From positions 1,178,001 to 1,242,000 of the forward strand of contig JAOANU010000010.1 in the NCBI GenBank assembly GCA_034387635.1: 64,000 bases of DNA, written 5' to 3'. The notes under the pieces were generated by a model. That model was not told where the DNA came from. It saw only the letters and a program-made list of their open reading frames with translations, and did not search any database. Below, in pieces: positions 22,727-34,865 of the stretch. Both the position numbers and the translations under genes were made by a program. The stretch is from Rhodosporidiobolus odoratus. Taxonomy: Eukaryota; Basidiomycota; Microbotryomycetes; Sporidiobolales; Sporidiobolaceae. The stretch's first letter is position 1; each line of letters starts with the position of its first letter.

Positions 22727-25077
22727 ATGCTACTCACACTGCTGTTCTCAACCGTACAAGTAGCGCTTGTCGTTGCCCTCATCTTCGTCCTGAAATCCTT
22801 CGTCGTCCTCTTCGTACTCTTCTTCCTCCTCCGCTTCACCTTGTCCCGTCAACGAACAGCTCAACGAAAGCGTCTGCATGCCTCGCTCGACCTCGACGCG
22901 AAGCAAGATGAGCCCAATAAAGTAGTCGGCTTCTTCCACCCTTACTGGTCCGTCGCCCTCCTTCTTCCCTCAACTCCCACCCCCACAAGCCGTCCAGCTC
23001 ACTCTCGTCCACCCGGGGCAGCAACGCCGGTGGAGGAGGCGAACGCGTACTCTGGACTGCGCTCAAATGCATGCAGATCGAGGAGAAAGATGCCGTGTTC
23101 GTCGTCTACACTGGCGACGTCGACGAGCAGGGCAAGGGCATCGAGGGGAAAATCGGCAAGCAGGAAATACTGGACAAGGTGGCCGTACGTCCCTTCTCTT
23201 TCCTTACATGCTATGCACACGCTGACCTCTCGGGTGCGCGGCAGAACCGCTTCTCCATCACCCTTTCTCCATCAAATCTGCACTTTGTTCCGCTGAGGAA
23301 GCGTTTCCTAATAGAAGACTCAACCTGGCCACGCTTCACCCTCATCGGGCAGTCTCTAGGCAGTATTGTGCTGGCTTACGAAGGGCTGGCAGGCGAAAAA
23401 GGGGTTGTGCCAGATTTATGGATAGGTGCGTTTCCGGTGCTGCAGGTTCTTCGCCGCGCCGTGTGCTGCCCGCCAACGCACTACAGCTGATATGGCCATG
23501 TGTACATCGTACAGACACGATGGGTTACGCTTTCGCCTACCCTCTTATACGCTACCTCCTCCCCTCGGTTTCTATCGCCTCGTACACCCACTACCCGACC
23601 ATCTCGTGCGTCCAGCTGCGGCATTTCCGTTGTGTCCCTTCAGGAGTTTGCAGAAATCTGACAGTACATTGATTGCGTGAGCGTACAGAACGGACATGCT
23701 GCGCCGGGTCCGATTGCGACAGGCGGGACATACCAACCCGAGTCGGGTCGCAAAGAGCTGGCTGCTTAGCTCGCTCAAGCTGGGGTGAGTCACGCCTCTA
23801 GTTCAAAATCACTCCCGTAGGCGCTCTTTGCCTCCGCGGGTACTGCTACCACAAGATGCTGATACCACCCAATGCCTTTCCTCCCTGACTGTTATCTCGA
23901 CAGCTACTATACCGTTTTTGCCTCATTATACTCGTGGTCTCTCTCGCATGCCGATGTAATCATGGTCAACTCGACGTGGACCAAGCGGCACATCGATACT
24001 CTCTTAGGCTCTTCCCCGACGCCTTCGCCTTCCGACTCTGCATCAACTTCTGCTTCTTCTCCCGACAGCGTCACAACCTCCACATCGACCAGTCATACAC
24101 ACAACGAGCTGCGTCGACGCCATCCCTCTGCCGCATCTGCCTCTACTTCATCTCTCTCGACCCCAACGGTCGCTCCAACTGCGCGCTCACGCCGACGAGC
24201 CCCTCCCTCAGCTCGCACAGTCTACCCCCCCTGCGATACAATCTCCCTCTCGACCCTCCCAATCTCCACTGCATTGCGCACCAACAACGGCCAGCGAATA
24301 ACACTCTTCTCCCTCGCTCAATTCCGACCTGAAAAAGAGCATCCTTTGCAACTGCACGCTCTATCATCCCTATTCACTCTCAACCCTTCCTTACGCTCTC
24401 GCGTGAACCTCGTATGTGCCGGTTCAGTCCGTAACGAAGAGGATGAAGCGAGAGTGGAAGGGTTGAAGAAATTGGCGAGAGGTTTGGGGGTGGAGGATAA
24501 GGTCGAGTTTAGGGTTAATGAGAAATGGGAGACGATTAGGGAGTTGATGGGGAGGGCTAGTGTAGGGTTGCATACTATGGTGGATGAACATTTTGGGATT
24601 GGGGTAGTAGAGTTCCAGGTGCGTGTCGCTCCCTTCCCCATCCTCTTCCTCGTCCTCCCTTTTCCCTTGGCATCTTCTACTCTACCCTACCTCGCTGTGC
24701 TTCCCTTTCATCCCAAGATGAATCTAGAGACGAACTGATGAATTCAACTGGAATCGCAGGCCGCCGGTCTAATCCCCCTAGCGCACGCCTCCGCCGGACC
24801 CCTCCTCGACATCCTCCTCCCCTACCCCTCCCCCACTCCCGGTCCAACAGGTTTCCTCGCCCCTTCCCCTCTCCCACTCCTCGCTCCGAATATAAAGCTC
24901 TCACAACCCGAATTGGCAATGCGATTTGCGAAGCAACTCGAGAAGATTGTGCAGATGGATGAAGGGGAACAGGATGGGATTAGGGAGAGGGCGAGGGAGA
25001 GTGCGGGGGTGAGGTTTGGGGAGAGAGTGTTTGAGAAAGGGTGGAGGGAGGCTTTGGGGGAGTTGATCAGGCCGTAG
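22727..25077 (+). CDS. ALG11: GDP-Man:Man3GlcNAc2-PP-dolichol alpha-1,2-mannosyltransferase
   Basis: Seven exons: 22727-22947, 23022-23184, 23245-23425, 23515-23605, 23689-23784, 23904-24618, 24760-25077, giving 594 residues. Alg11 adds the fourth and fifth mannoses to the lipid-linked oligosaccharide on the cytosolic face of the ER. The start codon is followed by a strong transmembrane anchor (residues 1-36). Family blocks: [54 protein letters not shown], and the GT4 EX7E motif [10 protein letters not shown] Ser/Thr/Pro-rich insertion of about 65 residues (roughly 285-350) separates [11 protein letters not shown] from the YPPCD block and is not typical of Alg11. An upstream in-frame ATG-less extension was ignored. 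Confidence 0.92.
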
Positions 25078-25296
25078 CGTGCTGGTAACGTGGAGGGATT
25101 CGAGTGTACAGCTCGTTTCTTTCCTTGTATTGGGTTGATTGCGAGCGACCATCGATCGCCTCTTCTCAGCGTACGCGCTTGATACTCTCGGGAAGGCGTG
25201 GACTGAGGGCGATCCAACTGATGATGCTTGATGCAGGAAAATGCTAACTTTGCAGAGGAAAACGATACGTTCCGCTCTAGATCCCTGATTCCTCCA

Positions 25297-26279
25297 TTAT
25301 CCCTGATACGGCTTTCCTGCCCACCGTCTCCTCAACTCCAGCTTCTCCTCTGCATCTCCAACCTGCCCCTCGAACAGCCTGATCATGGGCACGACCGCCT
25401 GCTTGTAAGCCTCCTTCGTCGGCGCATCCTTCAACTCCCTCTTGGCCCTCTCGAATCCTAATCTAATCTTTCACATATCCACCTCGGCTGGCGGATTGCC
25501 CTGTGCATCAGCCGCCAAAGCATACAACGCCGAGTAGAGCCAAAATCTGTCAATAAAGTCTATCAAACTTCAAATAAAGGTTCGATTCCCCCGCCCCTCC
25601 TCCAAGATTAACTTCTAATCCCCCAGCGTGAGGAGAATCTTGAAAGATGCCGTGAAAGAAGGTTAGGTTTTCCCACGGGATTGTGAGAGGGTTTACGGGG
25701 GAGGTTGGAGAGGGTTTTCGTGTTGGAAGAGGTGGGAACGCATGGCGGCTGTGGCGGCGGAGCCGGAGGGTTCTTCGGAGGGAGTGCTGGGGACGGTTAG
25801 ACGAGCGAGGTGGTTCTGGTGACGAGCGACGAAGGACAAGACAAGGCCAAGGATGGGATGGGTCAGAATCGAACAGGAAAAGAGAAGAGAAGAGCGACGT
25901 ACCTCCCAATCCGTAGACATGAGGCGCCTCAGTAATGCGTCTACTATCTCTCCTGGTCGCTGTTCAGGGAAGAATTGGTGCCGAGGGTCTCTGCCAAAAG
26001 TGAGGAGCACCTTGTGCTCACGAGCCGTGAGGGGAGCAGGGTAACAAGCCGACGGCGAGGTGCCTTTGCAAAGGCGTTTATGGACGCTCTTCCAGATCTA
26101 CACGAGATGAAAGGAGTCAGTAATGTCAGTGCTTGGAGGGGCGGAGGGAGGGACGGACAAGTTTTTTGACATGCGGCGCTGCAGAAAAACGTTTCGCCGG
26201 CCGGCCCACAACCCGCACAGCGCTGGCTTGTTCGGTTCGCGCAGACGGCGCATTCATGTAGTTTTGCTGGGGCGCTCAT
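25297..26279 (-). pseudogene. decaying MYND zinc-finger gene
   Basis: Starting at 26279, the MYND finger is clear (CAVCANRTSQRCAGC, FFCSAACQK). The next exon (26097 down to 25903) continues with IWKSVHKRLCKG, as MYND requires, but the frame is off by one. A run of six A (plus-strand T, 26162-26167) has one base too many for the splice at 26098-26158. After a third exon (25815 down) the frame ends at 25693. Clear coding similarity to the other MYND gene's tail resumes in other frames (FWLYSALYALAADAQG, RLGFERAKREL, EAYKQAVVPMIRLFEG). An in-frame TGA interrupts it, and it ends with a TAA at 25297-25299. Several independent breaks argue for a pseudogene. Confidence 0.7.
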
Positions 26280-26543
26280 GGCGAACTCAGGGGACGGTTC
26301 AGGCCTGCATGGGTCAACGTTCAGCGAGACAAGGGGGAGAAACGGGAAGCGAGAGCAAGGCGTACCGGAGTGTCAAGCGGTTGACTGGCAGTCCCTACAG
26401 CTCTAACGGGAAGACTAAGCCGTCTGGCAAGGCCTACGGTGACGAACGAGGCTGGCGAATTGGTCTAAACCAGTTCCTTCTCATCTCTACATCTTGCACG
26501 CTCCTGCTACAACCCTTGAAGAAAGCTGCACTAGATCCACGCG

Positions 26544-27446
26544 ATGTCGGGCTCTCAAGTATCGACTCCACCCGTCAACGTGTGCGCCGTATGCCCCACA
26601 CCCGCTTCCCTCCGCTGCTCACGGTGTGCTGAAGGAGGTCCCTTTTTCTGCTCACCAGCCTGTCAGAAGCTCGTGCCCACCTCCTCCTCGCTTTCACAAC
26701 AGTCTAGCTGATCCTCCCGCACGTAGCTCTGGCCCACCTACTCTGTCCTTCGCGGACAAGACAACTCGCTCTTCGTCTACCCTCCTCTGGAGGCGCGCGA
26801 GAGGCTTTTCTTGGACAGCATGAAGACCCAGGAATCTGGTTATAGTCAGATGAAACCTCAGGCAAAGAATCTGCTGCAATTCCTTGAGAGTCAGAAGCTG
26901 TTCGAGGGAAATTGGGAGGCACAAGTGTGGTTTTCTCGCTTCTTGCTTACCAGCTGATCCCTCCAGTGCACCAGAAACTCGTTGAGGAGCTCGCTGGCCC
27001 TGGCTCTGACATCGAAGAGCCACGTGACTGTCCTGCGACCCTTCCACATCTTTCTCTGTGTCCCTGTCGGCACGCCCCTCCGCGTGACGCCCTAGCACAC
27101 TTTTTCGACTCACTTCATCCAAGCCATCTTCACTGATGCCCATTATGATATCCTCTACCGCGCGAAAGACAGCAAGAACATCCATCAATGGGGCAAGAAC
27201 CCGCTTCAAGGCTTCAATCCCTCTCTTTGTCAGGTCCTCACCCTCTACACCCTGCAAACTGCCCTACTCAACAACGCTACTCCACCTCCCGGAGCTACAA
27301 GGACCAATCTGATGCTTGCCTTTGAACGAGCTCAGACATTGCTTGACAACCTTGATAGTCCTCCTTCTGTCAAGAAGAACCTTCGTATCTTCTGCAGTGG
27401 GCTGGCAATGGATGCCCTTATGGTACTACACTTGCGTAGGATGTAG
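26544..27446 (+). pseudogene. MYND zinc-finger protein gene with an in-frame stop
   Basis: Exon 1 (26544-26672) has the MYND Cys pattern CAVCPTPASLRCSRC and FFCSPACQKL. After an intron (26673-26726) exon 2 (26727-26924) gives LWPTYSVLRGQDNSLFVYPP. A second possible intron (26925-26966, 42 bp) leads to a third exon from 26967. It has a TAG at 27093-27095, yet the same frame stays coding-like down to 27446 (FTDAHYDILYRAKDS, LMLAFERAQTLLDNLDS). Either the gene is recently dead, or a short intron around 27060-27100 was missed. MYND fingers bind proline-rich partners; the role of this lineage is unknown. It is divergent from the broken paralogue at 25297-26279, with 264 bp between starts. Confidence 0.55.
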
Positions 27447-28266
27447 CGCTCGGCCTTGCTGTATGCCGGATGGAGCAGCAGCAATGATTGACTACGATCT
27501 CGAAGAGCAATGTGTCGAGGTTGGCTTGGAGTTGAATCGAGCTGAGTGAACACACGCTATTGCCGGGGCTTCTCGCGGCATCCTGCCTATAGTGTGCCGT
27601 CTTTGCGGGAATATGAGGTTGCGTGGGGTCAGCGCGCACAAAGAGCTGCGCAGGAAGCGAGTGGGAAAAGAGCAAAGTCGCAGCTGAGAAGGCCAAGTTC
27701 TGGTGAAATCGCTGGCTTGACCGGAACAGTGCCCATTGCCTAGCCCCCCTTGCGCAGACGTAGCGGGTCGCACACAAGCTCGAGTACCTGCATGCGGACG
27801 CCAGCATCCGAGTAGAAGTGGCTGAACTCGGCCGCCCTTTCTTGCTTCGACAGGCCGTTTTGACTAATGGTGCGTGTTTACTGCCTGGCGGATGGAGGTC
27901 ATTGTATCCGAAGACAGGAAAAGAGGCGCACGCGAGGAAAAGAAAGATGTACAAGAGTACAGCTGGCCGGACGACGAGAGAGTTAAAGAGAGCAGTGTGC
28001 TGAGAGCTGTCCCTGCAGCTGTACACGCCCGTTCTGCTGGACGCGCAAAGTTCGCAAAGCGGCGGATAAGCTTGATCAGCCCAGAAACCCCCAAGCACAC
28101 TTCCCTCTCGTGTAGACATCATCAGCTGCTTATCGATAGAAATCTGCAGCGCGAGCATGCATTGCCACCCTCTCAACCTACTCCCCCTCCTCGCCGCTAT
28201 ACGTATCATTCACCCTTTCCCGCTCGTTCACCCCACCATAGCTCGTCAACCGCGTACGATCAGATG
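27447..28266. other. intergenic, no gene recognised
   Basis: A 263-codon minus frame (27418-28209) has random-looking composition and overlaps the MYND 3' end, so it is not called. No repeats longer than about 12 bp were seen. Confidence 0.5.
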
Positions 28267-30413
28267 CTACCCCGGGCCGAGGTCGAGCTGTCTAGTCGGT
28301 CGACTTTCGCGGTGGCGAGGCGAGCGGGTCTTGCGAGGACGAAGGGAAGGCGAGGGCTGAGGGTTGCGAGGTGAGTTCAAGACGAGGGTTGAAAACTCTT
28401 GCTGAAGGTGGCTGCGCACTCAGAATGCTGGTGTCAGTCCGCTGATGACTAGCATGTAGAAGAGGAAAGCGCAAGAAAGACGCAGAGACAGCACCTTATT
28501 TCCCTCCCTTCGTTCAGCAAAAGCGGTCTCGACAACCTCGCCCGAGCTCCCCAACTGAAACGACGTCTGAGCAGAACTCCCAGACGAGCTAGGCATCTCA
28601 TCAATCGCGGTCAATGAGCGAAAAGTAGGTATCGCTGCCCCAAAGCTGCCTTCTCCCGCCGCTGTTGGCTCCTCTTCCTCATCCTCATCGACCATCGAGT
28701 CGGGGTCGAACGGCTCGTCATCTGCCCAATCGAACTCGCTTAGACCCACTTCTGGACGAGCTCGTCCAAGGCTGAGCTCCCGCTCGACTCGTGCTAAAGC
28801 TTGCTGCAAGGACAGGCTTTTGCAGCCTAATCCCATGTGCTCGCTAACGATACGTGAAGAGGAAGGCGTTGAAGAGAGCGTGTCGACTTGTGAATGTGGA
28901 GAATCCGGAACAAGGTGAAGATGTTGAGGATGGGATTCGATTGAGGCAGACCAAACAGGAGAGGGAGGAAGGGAAAGCTGCATGTCTTGCGCTAGGGCAG
29001 CGAGATAAGGGTTAGGAAACGGCCGAGCTGGCCATGGCTGGTGCTGTTCGAGCGTATGTGAGGGGGCAGAGGAATATGTAGGAGCATCTGGTTGATTGGG
29101 CTTCTCTGCTAGCTCGAGGGTGTCGGTCGGAAGGAAAGTAAGAGGAAGAGGCGGCGGATCCCCGGAAGGTGTCGACTTATCCTCCAGGCTAAAGCTGTCA
29201 AAGTCGAGAATCTCGTCGTCCGCACTTTCCTGCGTAATGGGCTGCTTCATCTGCTCGAGCTCGCTGATATCCATGTCGCTGCTGTTCCTCCCGGTGGGAG
29301 CCTGCTCAAGCGACATCTCGTGCTCCCAGGTCAGGCTTCCATTGCCGAGGGAGAGCGCAGTGGGCCTCTGAGAGACTGGAGGTGCACAGTCGGCAGGGTG
29401 ACGCGAGCTTTGCGAGATGGAGGAGAGTGAGTTAGGTGCAGGAGAATGTGAAGCGGATCGCGGCCTCGACCAGCGAGGGCCCGAGGGTAGGGAAGATTCA
29501 CGTCGCGGACATGCTCGAGAAGAAGCGAGTGCGGTGCTGGAGGTAGGAAGGGTTTGCTGGTGCTCAAACTTAGGGAGAGCATCGGAGTGAGTGGGCATGG
29601 AAAGGCTGCTTCGCGTGCGCTGGGCTGCAGTCGACGCTTCGGATATAGAAGGGGATACGAGCTTGGGCGGGGTAGAGCGCGGGAGGCTGACTGCGCTTGA
29701 CGCGGCGATGGGAGCGTGCTCTTCGTAGACGGACGAACCGCGAAGGAAAGAATGCGAAGGGGGAGGAAGAGGGGCAAGCTCTGCGAGCTCGGCAGGCGGA
29801 GAGCGTGGTCGACGCCTGGTGAAGGACGTAAAGGAAGGCTTTGCGAGTTTGACGAGAGGCGAGGGCTGCTTTTTCTTTTTCGACGGCTTGGTAGTCGGAT
29901 CAAGACTTGCCCAATCAGGCGTTGCGAGCAGTACTCGACGGGTGCCCTCGAGATCGAGACCATCTGGCAACAAGTCCAAGTGAGCAGGCTGAAGCAAAGC
30001 AAGGGAAAAGAGCGTACCAAGCTGCGGCACGTGTTCCCTCTCCTGTGTTTGCTCGTGCTGAGGGTAGTCTTCCTCCACGTACATCGGCTCGGGTTCTTCC
30101 GCGCGACTGTAGTGACCACGGCGTTCCTCCTGTGCGAAAGCAAAGGCGAACGTCGGGCGCTCCGGCTGTCTGCCCTTCCTCCCCGTCGTGCCCACAGCCG
30201 AAGCAAGCGCTCCAAAGCCTGCGATGCGTGCGCTGGCTGCTTGATGAGAGGCTGTAGTATAGTTAGGGGTTCCTGTTATATCTGCTTGCCTGCAAATACT
30301 ACATCGAGTCAATTCGACGCGTCTCGAGATGAGGAAGATGGGGAGGTAACGAACGAGCGACGCTGTCGCTTGCGGTGGTTGTTGCGACTGCCTCCAGTGA
30401 AGTTGACAGTCAT
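28267..30413 (-). CDS. unrecognised Ser/Pro-rich protein
   Basis: Four exons fit with matching phases: 30355-30413, 30018-30289, 28495-29963, 28267-28401, giving 644 residues. No domain is recognised. The N-terminus carries a basic cluster (NNHRKRQRRS), a candidate nuclear signal. The centre is Ser/Pro-rich with KKKK and RRRPR patches. Acidic stretches follow (DEILDFDSFSLEDKS, then FDWADDEPFDPDSMVDEDEEEE), and the last exon is Arg/Pro-rich. The acidic blocks next to basic ones suggest a nuclear regulator or scaffold, but that is a guess. The first exon and the last exon are the least certain parts; the two central exons are well supported. Confidence 0.55.
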
Positions 30414-30878
30414 GTGGTCCAGTCTTGACAAGCAGGAGCGTTCAGCACAGTGTTCGACGGTACTTGTTCTTTTTCTACCTGAAGCCGGCTCTCCCTCGCT
30501 GTCACTTTTCGCCGCCTGCAACCACCGATCACCCGTGGCCGCTACTGCTACGATATCTGTATACAGCCTCCGTCACCAAAGCGTCCTCCACATGACCTCG
30601 ACTTCAACCCGTCCTCCACGCCTCTCGACAAGATTGTCGCCGGCTCAGATTGCCCCTCCGCCTGACCCGGGCCCTCAGTGCTCTCTCGCAGCGACAGCAG
30701 CACCTGACTGCAAGAATGGGCACGTTGCAAGCGTTACGATCATCGAATCGCTACAGGGGCTGTACAAAGCAAGCATACTGTCGGGGCGGTTAAGGGCAGA
30801 GGCGAGGGCGTGGGGTGCTTCTATATGTGCAGGGTATCGTCACTTCGTTCAAGGTCGGCGATAAAGGACAGCGACAAC
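30414..30878. other. intergenic between MSP1 and the Ser/Pro-rich gene
   Basis: Holds the MSP1 3' end and the promoter of the downstream minus-strand gene. Nothing else was seen. Confidence 0.5.
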
Positions 30879-32681
30879 TCAGTCGAGTCCTTCCGGTTCG
30901 GTGGTCGGAAAGTCAGGCGCAAAGAAGTCTGATACTCGTAGCGGGCGGATCTCGAACTTCTGCCGAATGGGAAAGAGGCGAAGACGAGTGTCAGCTATCG
31001 AGAGATATCGGAGAATGCGGAGCAAGCATAAAATGAGGAGGAGAAGCGTACCCCGGCCTTGACCTTCTCGAAATCGATTTGTCCATCAACGGCGTGCGTT
31101 CGCATGTAGTCTCGCACTGGAACCTGGATCCGGTAGAATGAACGTCGCAGCAGTCAGCGCTTCAAGTAGAAGAGATGCATTGAGTCGGGGAGAGAAGGAA
31201 ACGCACCATTGCCGCATTCCGACAAGCCTCCTTCAAATCACTCCCACTCAACCCGTCCGTTTTCCTGACCAACTCCTCCACACTGAACCCATCTTCCAGC
31301 TTCAGATCCTTCAACATCAAGTTCAGGATGTTCTTTCTCTGACTCGTATCCGGCAATTTAATCGAGAACCGTTTAGGCATTCGTCGAAGGATGGCAGAAT
31401 CGATATCGTTGGGTCGGTTCGTGGCGCCGAGGACAAGAATGCGAGTGTCGTTTGTTGTGGTTAGACCATCCCAGAGGGACATGAATTCTGCTTTCCTGAG
31501 AGAAGAAAAAAATGGGAACAGATTAGTCTGCGCCACGTATCTTGAGATCCACGCCAAGCTGCTGATATCGCAGCGAGGATGGGCAAATCACGAGAGGCTG
31601 CACGTACATCATACCAGTAACCTCGTGATCGCTTCGACTTCGTTCCCGCAAAAAGCTGTCAATCTCGTCGATAAAGATGATGGACGGCTGAAGTTTCCGG
31701 GCGAGAGAGAAGAGCGCAGCGACAAGCTTGTTAGATTCACCGAACCTGTGTGAAAACATTAGAGTAAGCCCCGATATACGATTGAGCGGGAAGGCGGAAA
31801 CGTACCATTTGTCGGTAAGGGTGGAGACCTTCATGTTGATAAAAGTTGCGCCTGATTCCTTCGCCAGGGCCTGCGAGAGAGTGATCGTCAGTATGACCTG
31901 TACGGATAGCCTCCTTTGCCGACTAGCTAATCTGCCAGCGGCGAGAAAGGCCAGCCAGGACTTGATCTACGAGCATACCTTGGCCATCATCGTCTTTCCG
32001 CATCCCGGTGGTCCATACAGCAGTACACCCTTTGGTGCACCGAAGAGGCCGGCGGAAGATTCGAAGAGTTGGGGGTAGCAAAGGGGAAAGATGACGGCTT
32101 CGCGGAGTTGGGAGATGATGGGGTCGAGGCCGCCGACGTCTGAGTGTAAGGTATACATCAGTATAGAGGTACGAAGCAGAAGCAACGAGGCATCGCAGGT
32201 GGAAAGGGGGAAGTCTTGTTGTGAAGAACAGAGAGAAAGGAAAAGCGCACCCTTGAATGTGACCTGAATCTCCTCACTAGCCACTACCTCGGCCGCAATA
32301 ATCTCCTCGTGCTCAGTCAGGTCCAGCGTACTCAAATCAACACCGAGTTTGCCGAGCGCATCCTTGGATTTCGACTTGGCTTCTTTTCGCTTTGATCGGT
32401 TTGGGTCCATTTGGGACATCACAGCCTGTAGATGTGACGGGTAGGGTGAACGAATACCGTACCCGGTTCGCCAGCGATGCGGGCGTGGCGAGACATGATG
32501 GAGAAACACGAAGAATCGGCGGCGAGAAGGTAGAGAACAAGGAAAAAGGGGCATCAGCGACCGGGACAGAGGAGACACAAAGGAATCGGCGCACCTTGAA
32601 GGCATAGTAGAACAGCACCTGACTGACGGCGAACAGTCCGGCGTCGAGCAGGAGCTTCCTGGTTTGTGGCGAGGGAGCCAT
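30879..32681 (-). CDS. MSP1: mitochondrial outer-membrane AAA-ATPase (Msp1/ATAD1)
   Basis: Eight exons: 32595-32681, 32251-32425, 31979-32139, 31806-31870, 31608-31745, 31207-31495, 31052-31123, 30879-30959, giving 355 residues, the family length. Msp1 extracts mislocalised tail-anchored proteins from the mitochondrial outer membrane and peroxisomes. An N-terminal hydrophobic segment ([19 protein letters not shown]) is the membrane anchor. After the linker [14 protein letters not shown] come DVGGLD, Walker A GPPGCGKT (130-137), Walker B IIFIDE (185-190), the sensor-1 Asn in LVLGATNRP and arginine fingers in ILRRMPKRF. The C-terminal helical tail IDFEKVKAG is also present. All key residues are intact. 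Confidence 0.93.
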
Positions 32682-34135
32682 CCTGTCGAAAGCGAAGCAG
32701 AGATCAGCAATCTTGAAGTTGCTATGCCGGTTGGAGTGGTCGCTCCTGACACGGTCGATCCATCAAGAGCTCGCGATCGCCTTCCTCGGTGCCACCTCCA
32801 TGTACAAGCGATGAACTCTTGACCGACGAGTTGTCCGTTTCCTCGCAAGAGGGGGACGCTGACGTCGGAGACCCTTTCCGGCATGCGGCAGATGGTTCCT
32901 CCGAAGAACTAGGACTTACCTTGCGATGCGGGGCTGAACAGAACTGTCGCAGATACGAGACGAGACGAGCACAGGAACGAGTCGAAGCGGGAGGAGCAAC
33001 TTGGCTTGACCACCGCCTGCTGACTTCAACGCTCTTTATACTCTCCTGGATTCGCCTCGCCTGCTCTGCTCGCCCTCCACCCTCCCGACGCTCCTTGCCG
33101 ACTTCCGCTCTCAGCGAGACTTGGCGACCAAATCTGCTCTCGAGTGCTGCCAAATGGGGCCGATGAGGCGACCGGCAAACCTGAACATAGTATGGCTGCG
33201 CGTCTGCCGATCCGATCTGCGTCCGCTACTCCTACCTGACGGTTCTTCTCGCCGGCCTCGATACAAGACTGACTGTATTCGCCGCTAGGACGGCGACAGG
33301 CGGTAGGCTCGAAGCGAGTATGTCACAGGTGGTATCGTTCAGCTTGCGGGCAAGGGCGGCCACCGGGAGGAGAGCCGTCGGCTCGATTAGTTGTGTGTGA
33401 GCCGTTTTCCTTGCTGTCCTCCGTGTCGCTGATCAGGCCACTTGAAGTCTGCTCCTTGTCTCCAGACCGTTCAGCACACACTCTGAGCCTCTACGCTCCA
33501 TCCGCTGCTGAGAATGTTACTCCAGCTATTTCTCCGTCCGTTGCTGCATTGGCCATCAACCTGATGCTAACCTTGTCAACGCTACACTTCCATACCCTCT
33601 CTCATACTCCTCCCTCGCAGTTGCTGCCTTGCCCCCCCCCCCCCCCGCCCCCTCCCCCAAGCTGCGGCCTATATGGCAGTATGCCTCGCCTCTATATTCA
33701 GTCTCAGCAGCGCCCTTCTCTCCTCCGTCTCTTCAACACCCTCTCCGTCGACTCTCCTTGTCCCCCCGTTCCCCGCTGCCTGTGCCCCTCCTTTCATGTT
33801 TCGCACCGCGTTACCGCGTCACCATGACTGGCTCCCAAATCTAGTCACATCGTCCCCGCAATCTAAAAACGGACGGCGACATGAGAGGCCTGAGCGACGC
33901 AGCTGTTATCCGTCACGACGTGGTCGCTCCTTGTCCTCTTCTTCCTCTGACCACCCTTCTATCAGTCTTGCATCCTACATACGTGCCGACACTCACCCCC
34001 AAGGTACGCCCGCATCCCTTCGCACCCCTCGTCCCCATTTTCTTCGTTGTTCCGAAACAAGCTAACCTTGTCATTGTTGTACATCGCCCGGCTGGGTCGC
34101 CTTCCCCTCACTCGAATCGTCGTTCCCTTCAATAG
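32682..34135. other. intergenic with C-rich tract; upstream of MSP1 and the CipC-like gene
   Basis: Divergent promoter space of about 1.45 kb. It has a pure run of 15 C (33632-33646) within a longer C-rich block. Open frames here are pyrimidine-driven and lack domains. A 7-codon reading frame (ATG at about 33824) could be an upstream ORF if the CipC-like transcript starts early. Confidence 0.45.
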
Positions 34136-34865
34136 ATGTTCTTCTCTGACGACAGTGATCAAGCTCAGGCCTACTCCAGGGTTCGTCCCATTTGCCCTCT
34201 TGCTGGGCGGCGTGTCACCGATATTATTCGCTCCCACCGCTACCCCTGAACGGTGTATGAGCAGGTCCAGAACGAGGAGCCTAACGAAGCTTCCTGGTCG
34301 CACGAGCTCCTTGCGGGTGCTGCCGTGTTCGAGTAAGTACGTTTGCCTTGTCGGCTTCTCCTCGATGCTGATTGCCCTCCTTTCCTACTATTACCGTACA
34401 GGGCTCAGAAGGCGTTCGTCTATCTCGTCCCTGCGCCTCCGTTAATTTCCCTTCCTTTCTTTCTTCCCTTGCTCTCTTTTCCGTCCTGCGTCATCTTCTC
34501 CCCACTCGCAGTTACCCCATCCCTTGGACTACAAAGTCTCTATCCTCTTCCCTCTTGCTAACCCCTGCTCTACCCCGCCAGCTACATGGACCACAAAGAA
34601 AAGAACGGCGAACCTCAAGACCACGAAATGGCCAAAGAGATCATGGCCGGTCTCGCCGGCGCTGCTGTCGATCGCTTTGCCGAGACCAAGGGCGCTGACT
34701 TTGTCGACCGTGAACGTGCCAAGTATGAGGCTAAGAGGCAGGTTGAGGAGGGTGAGCTGGCCTTTTCCTTCCGTCTTGCTTTCCTTACTTCCCTTTCCGG
34801 TTGCAAAGTGTTCGCTAATGCTAAGCGTGTCGTGGTTTGCAGTCGTTACCCCTGACCGCTACTGA
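34136..34865 (+). CDS. CipC-like small protein, copy 1
   Basis: Five exons: 34136-34180, 34265-34332, 34402-34413, 34582-34751, 34843-34865, giving 105 residues. It matches the fungal CipC (concanamycin-induced protein C) pattern: MFFSDDSDQAQAY, SHELLAGAAVFEAQKAY, then AKEIMAGLAGAAVDRFAETK, GADFVDRERAKYEAKRQ and a short VVTPDRY end. CipC homologues are small cytosolic proteins often abundant under stress; the biochemical role is unknown. The third exon is only 12 nt. Its flanking donor choice (AAG GC|GT) is fixed by the paralogue, in which the same junction (KAYMDHKEKNG) is uninterrupted. The gene converges on its paralogue, 402 bp apart. Confidence 0.85.

Noticed and set aside
25560..25595. 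B-box-like GGTTCGATTCC
   Set aside because: No A box or cloverleaf around it; it lies in the MYND pseudogene.
27418..28209. 263-codon minus-strand open frame
   Set aside because: Overlaps the 3' part of the plus-strand MYND gene; no domain and no codon preference.
29716..30864. 382-codon plus-strand frame antisense to the Ser/Pro-rich gene
   Set aside because: It is the shadow of the minus-strand coding frame and has no domain.
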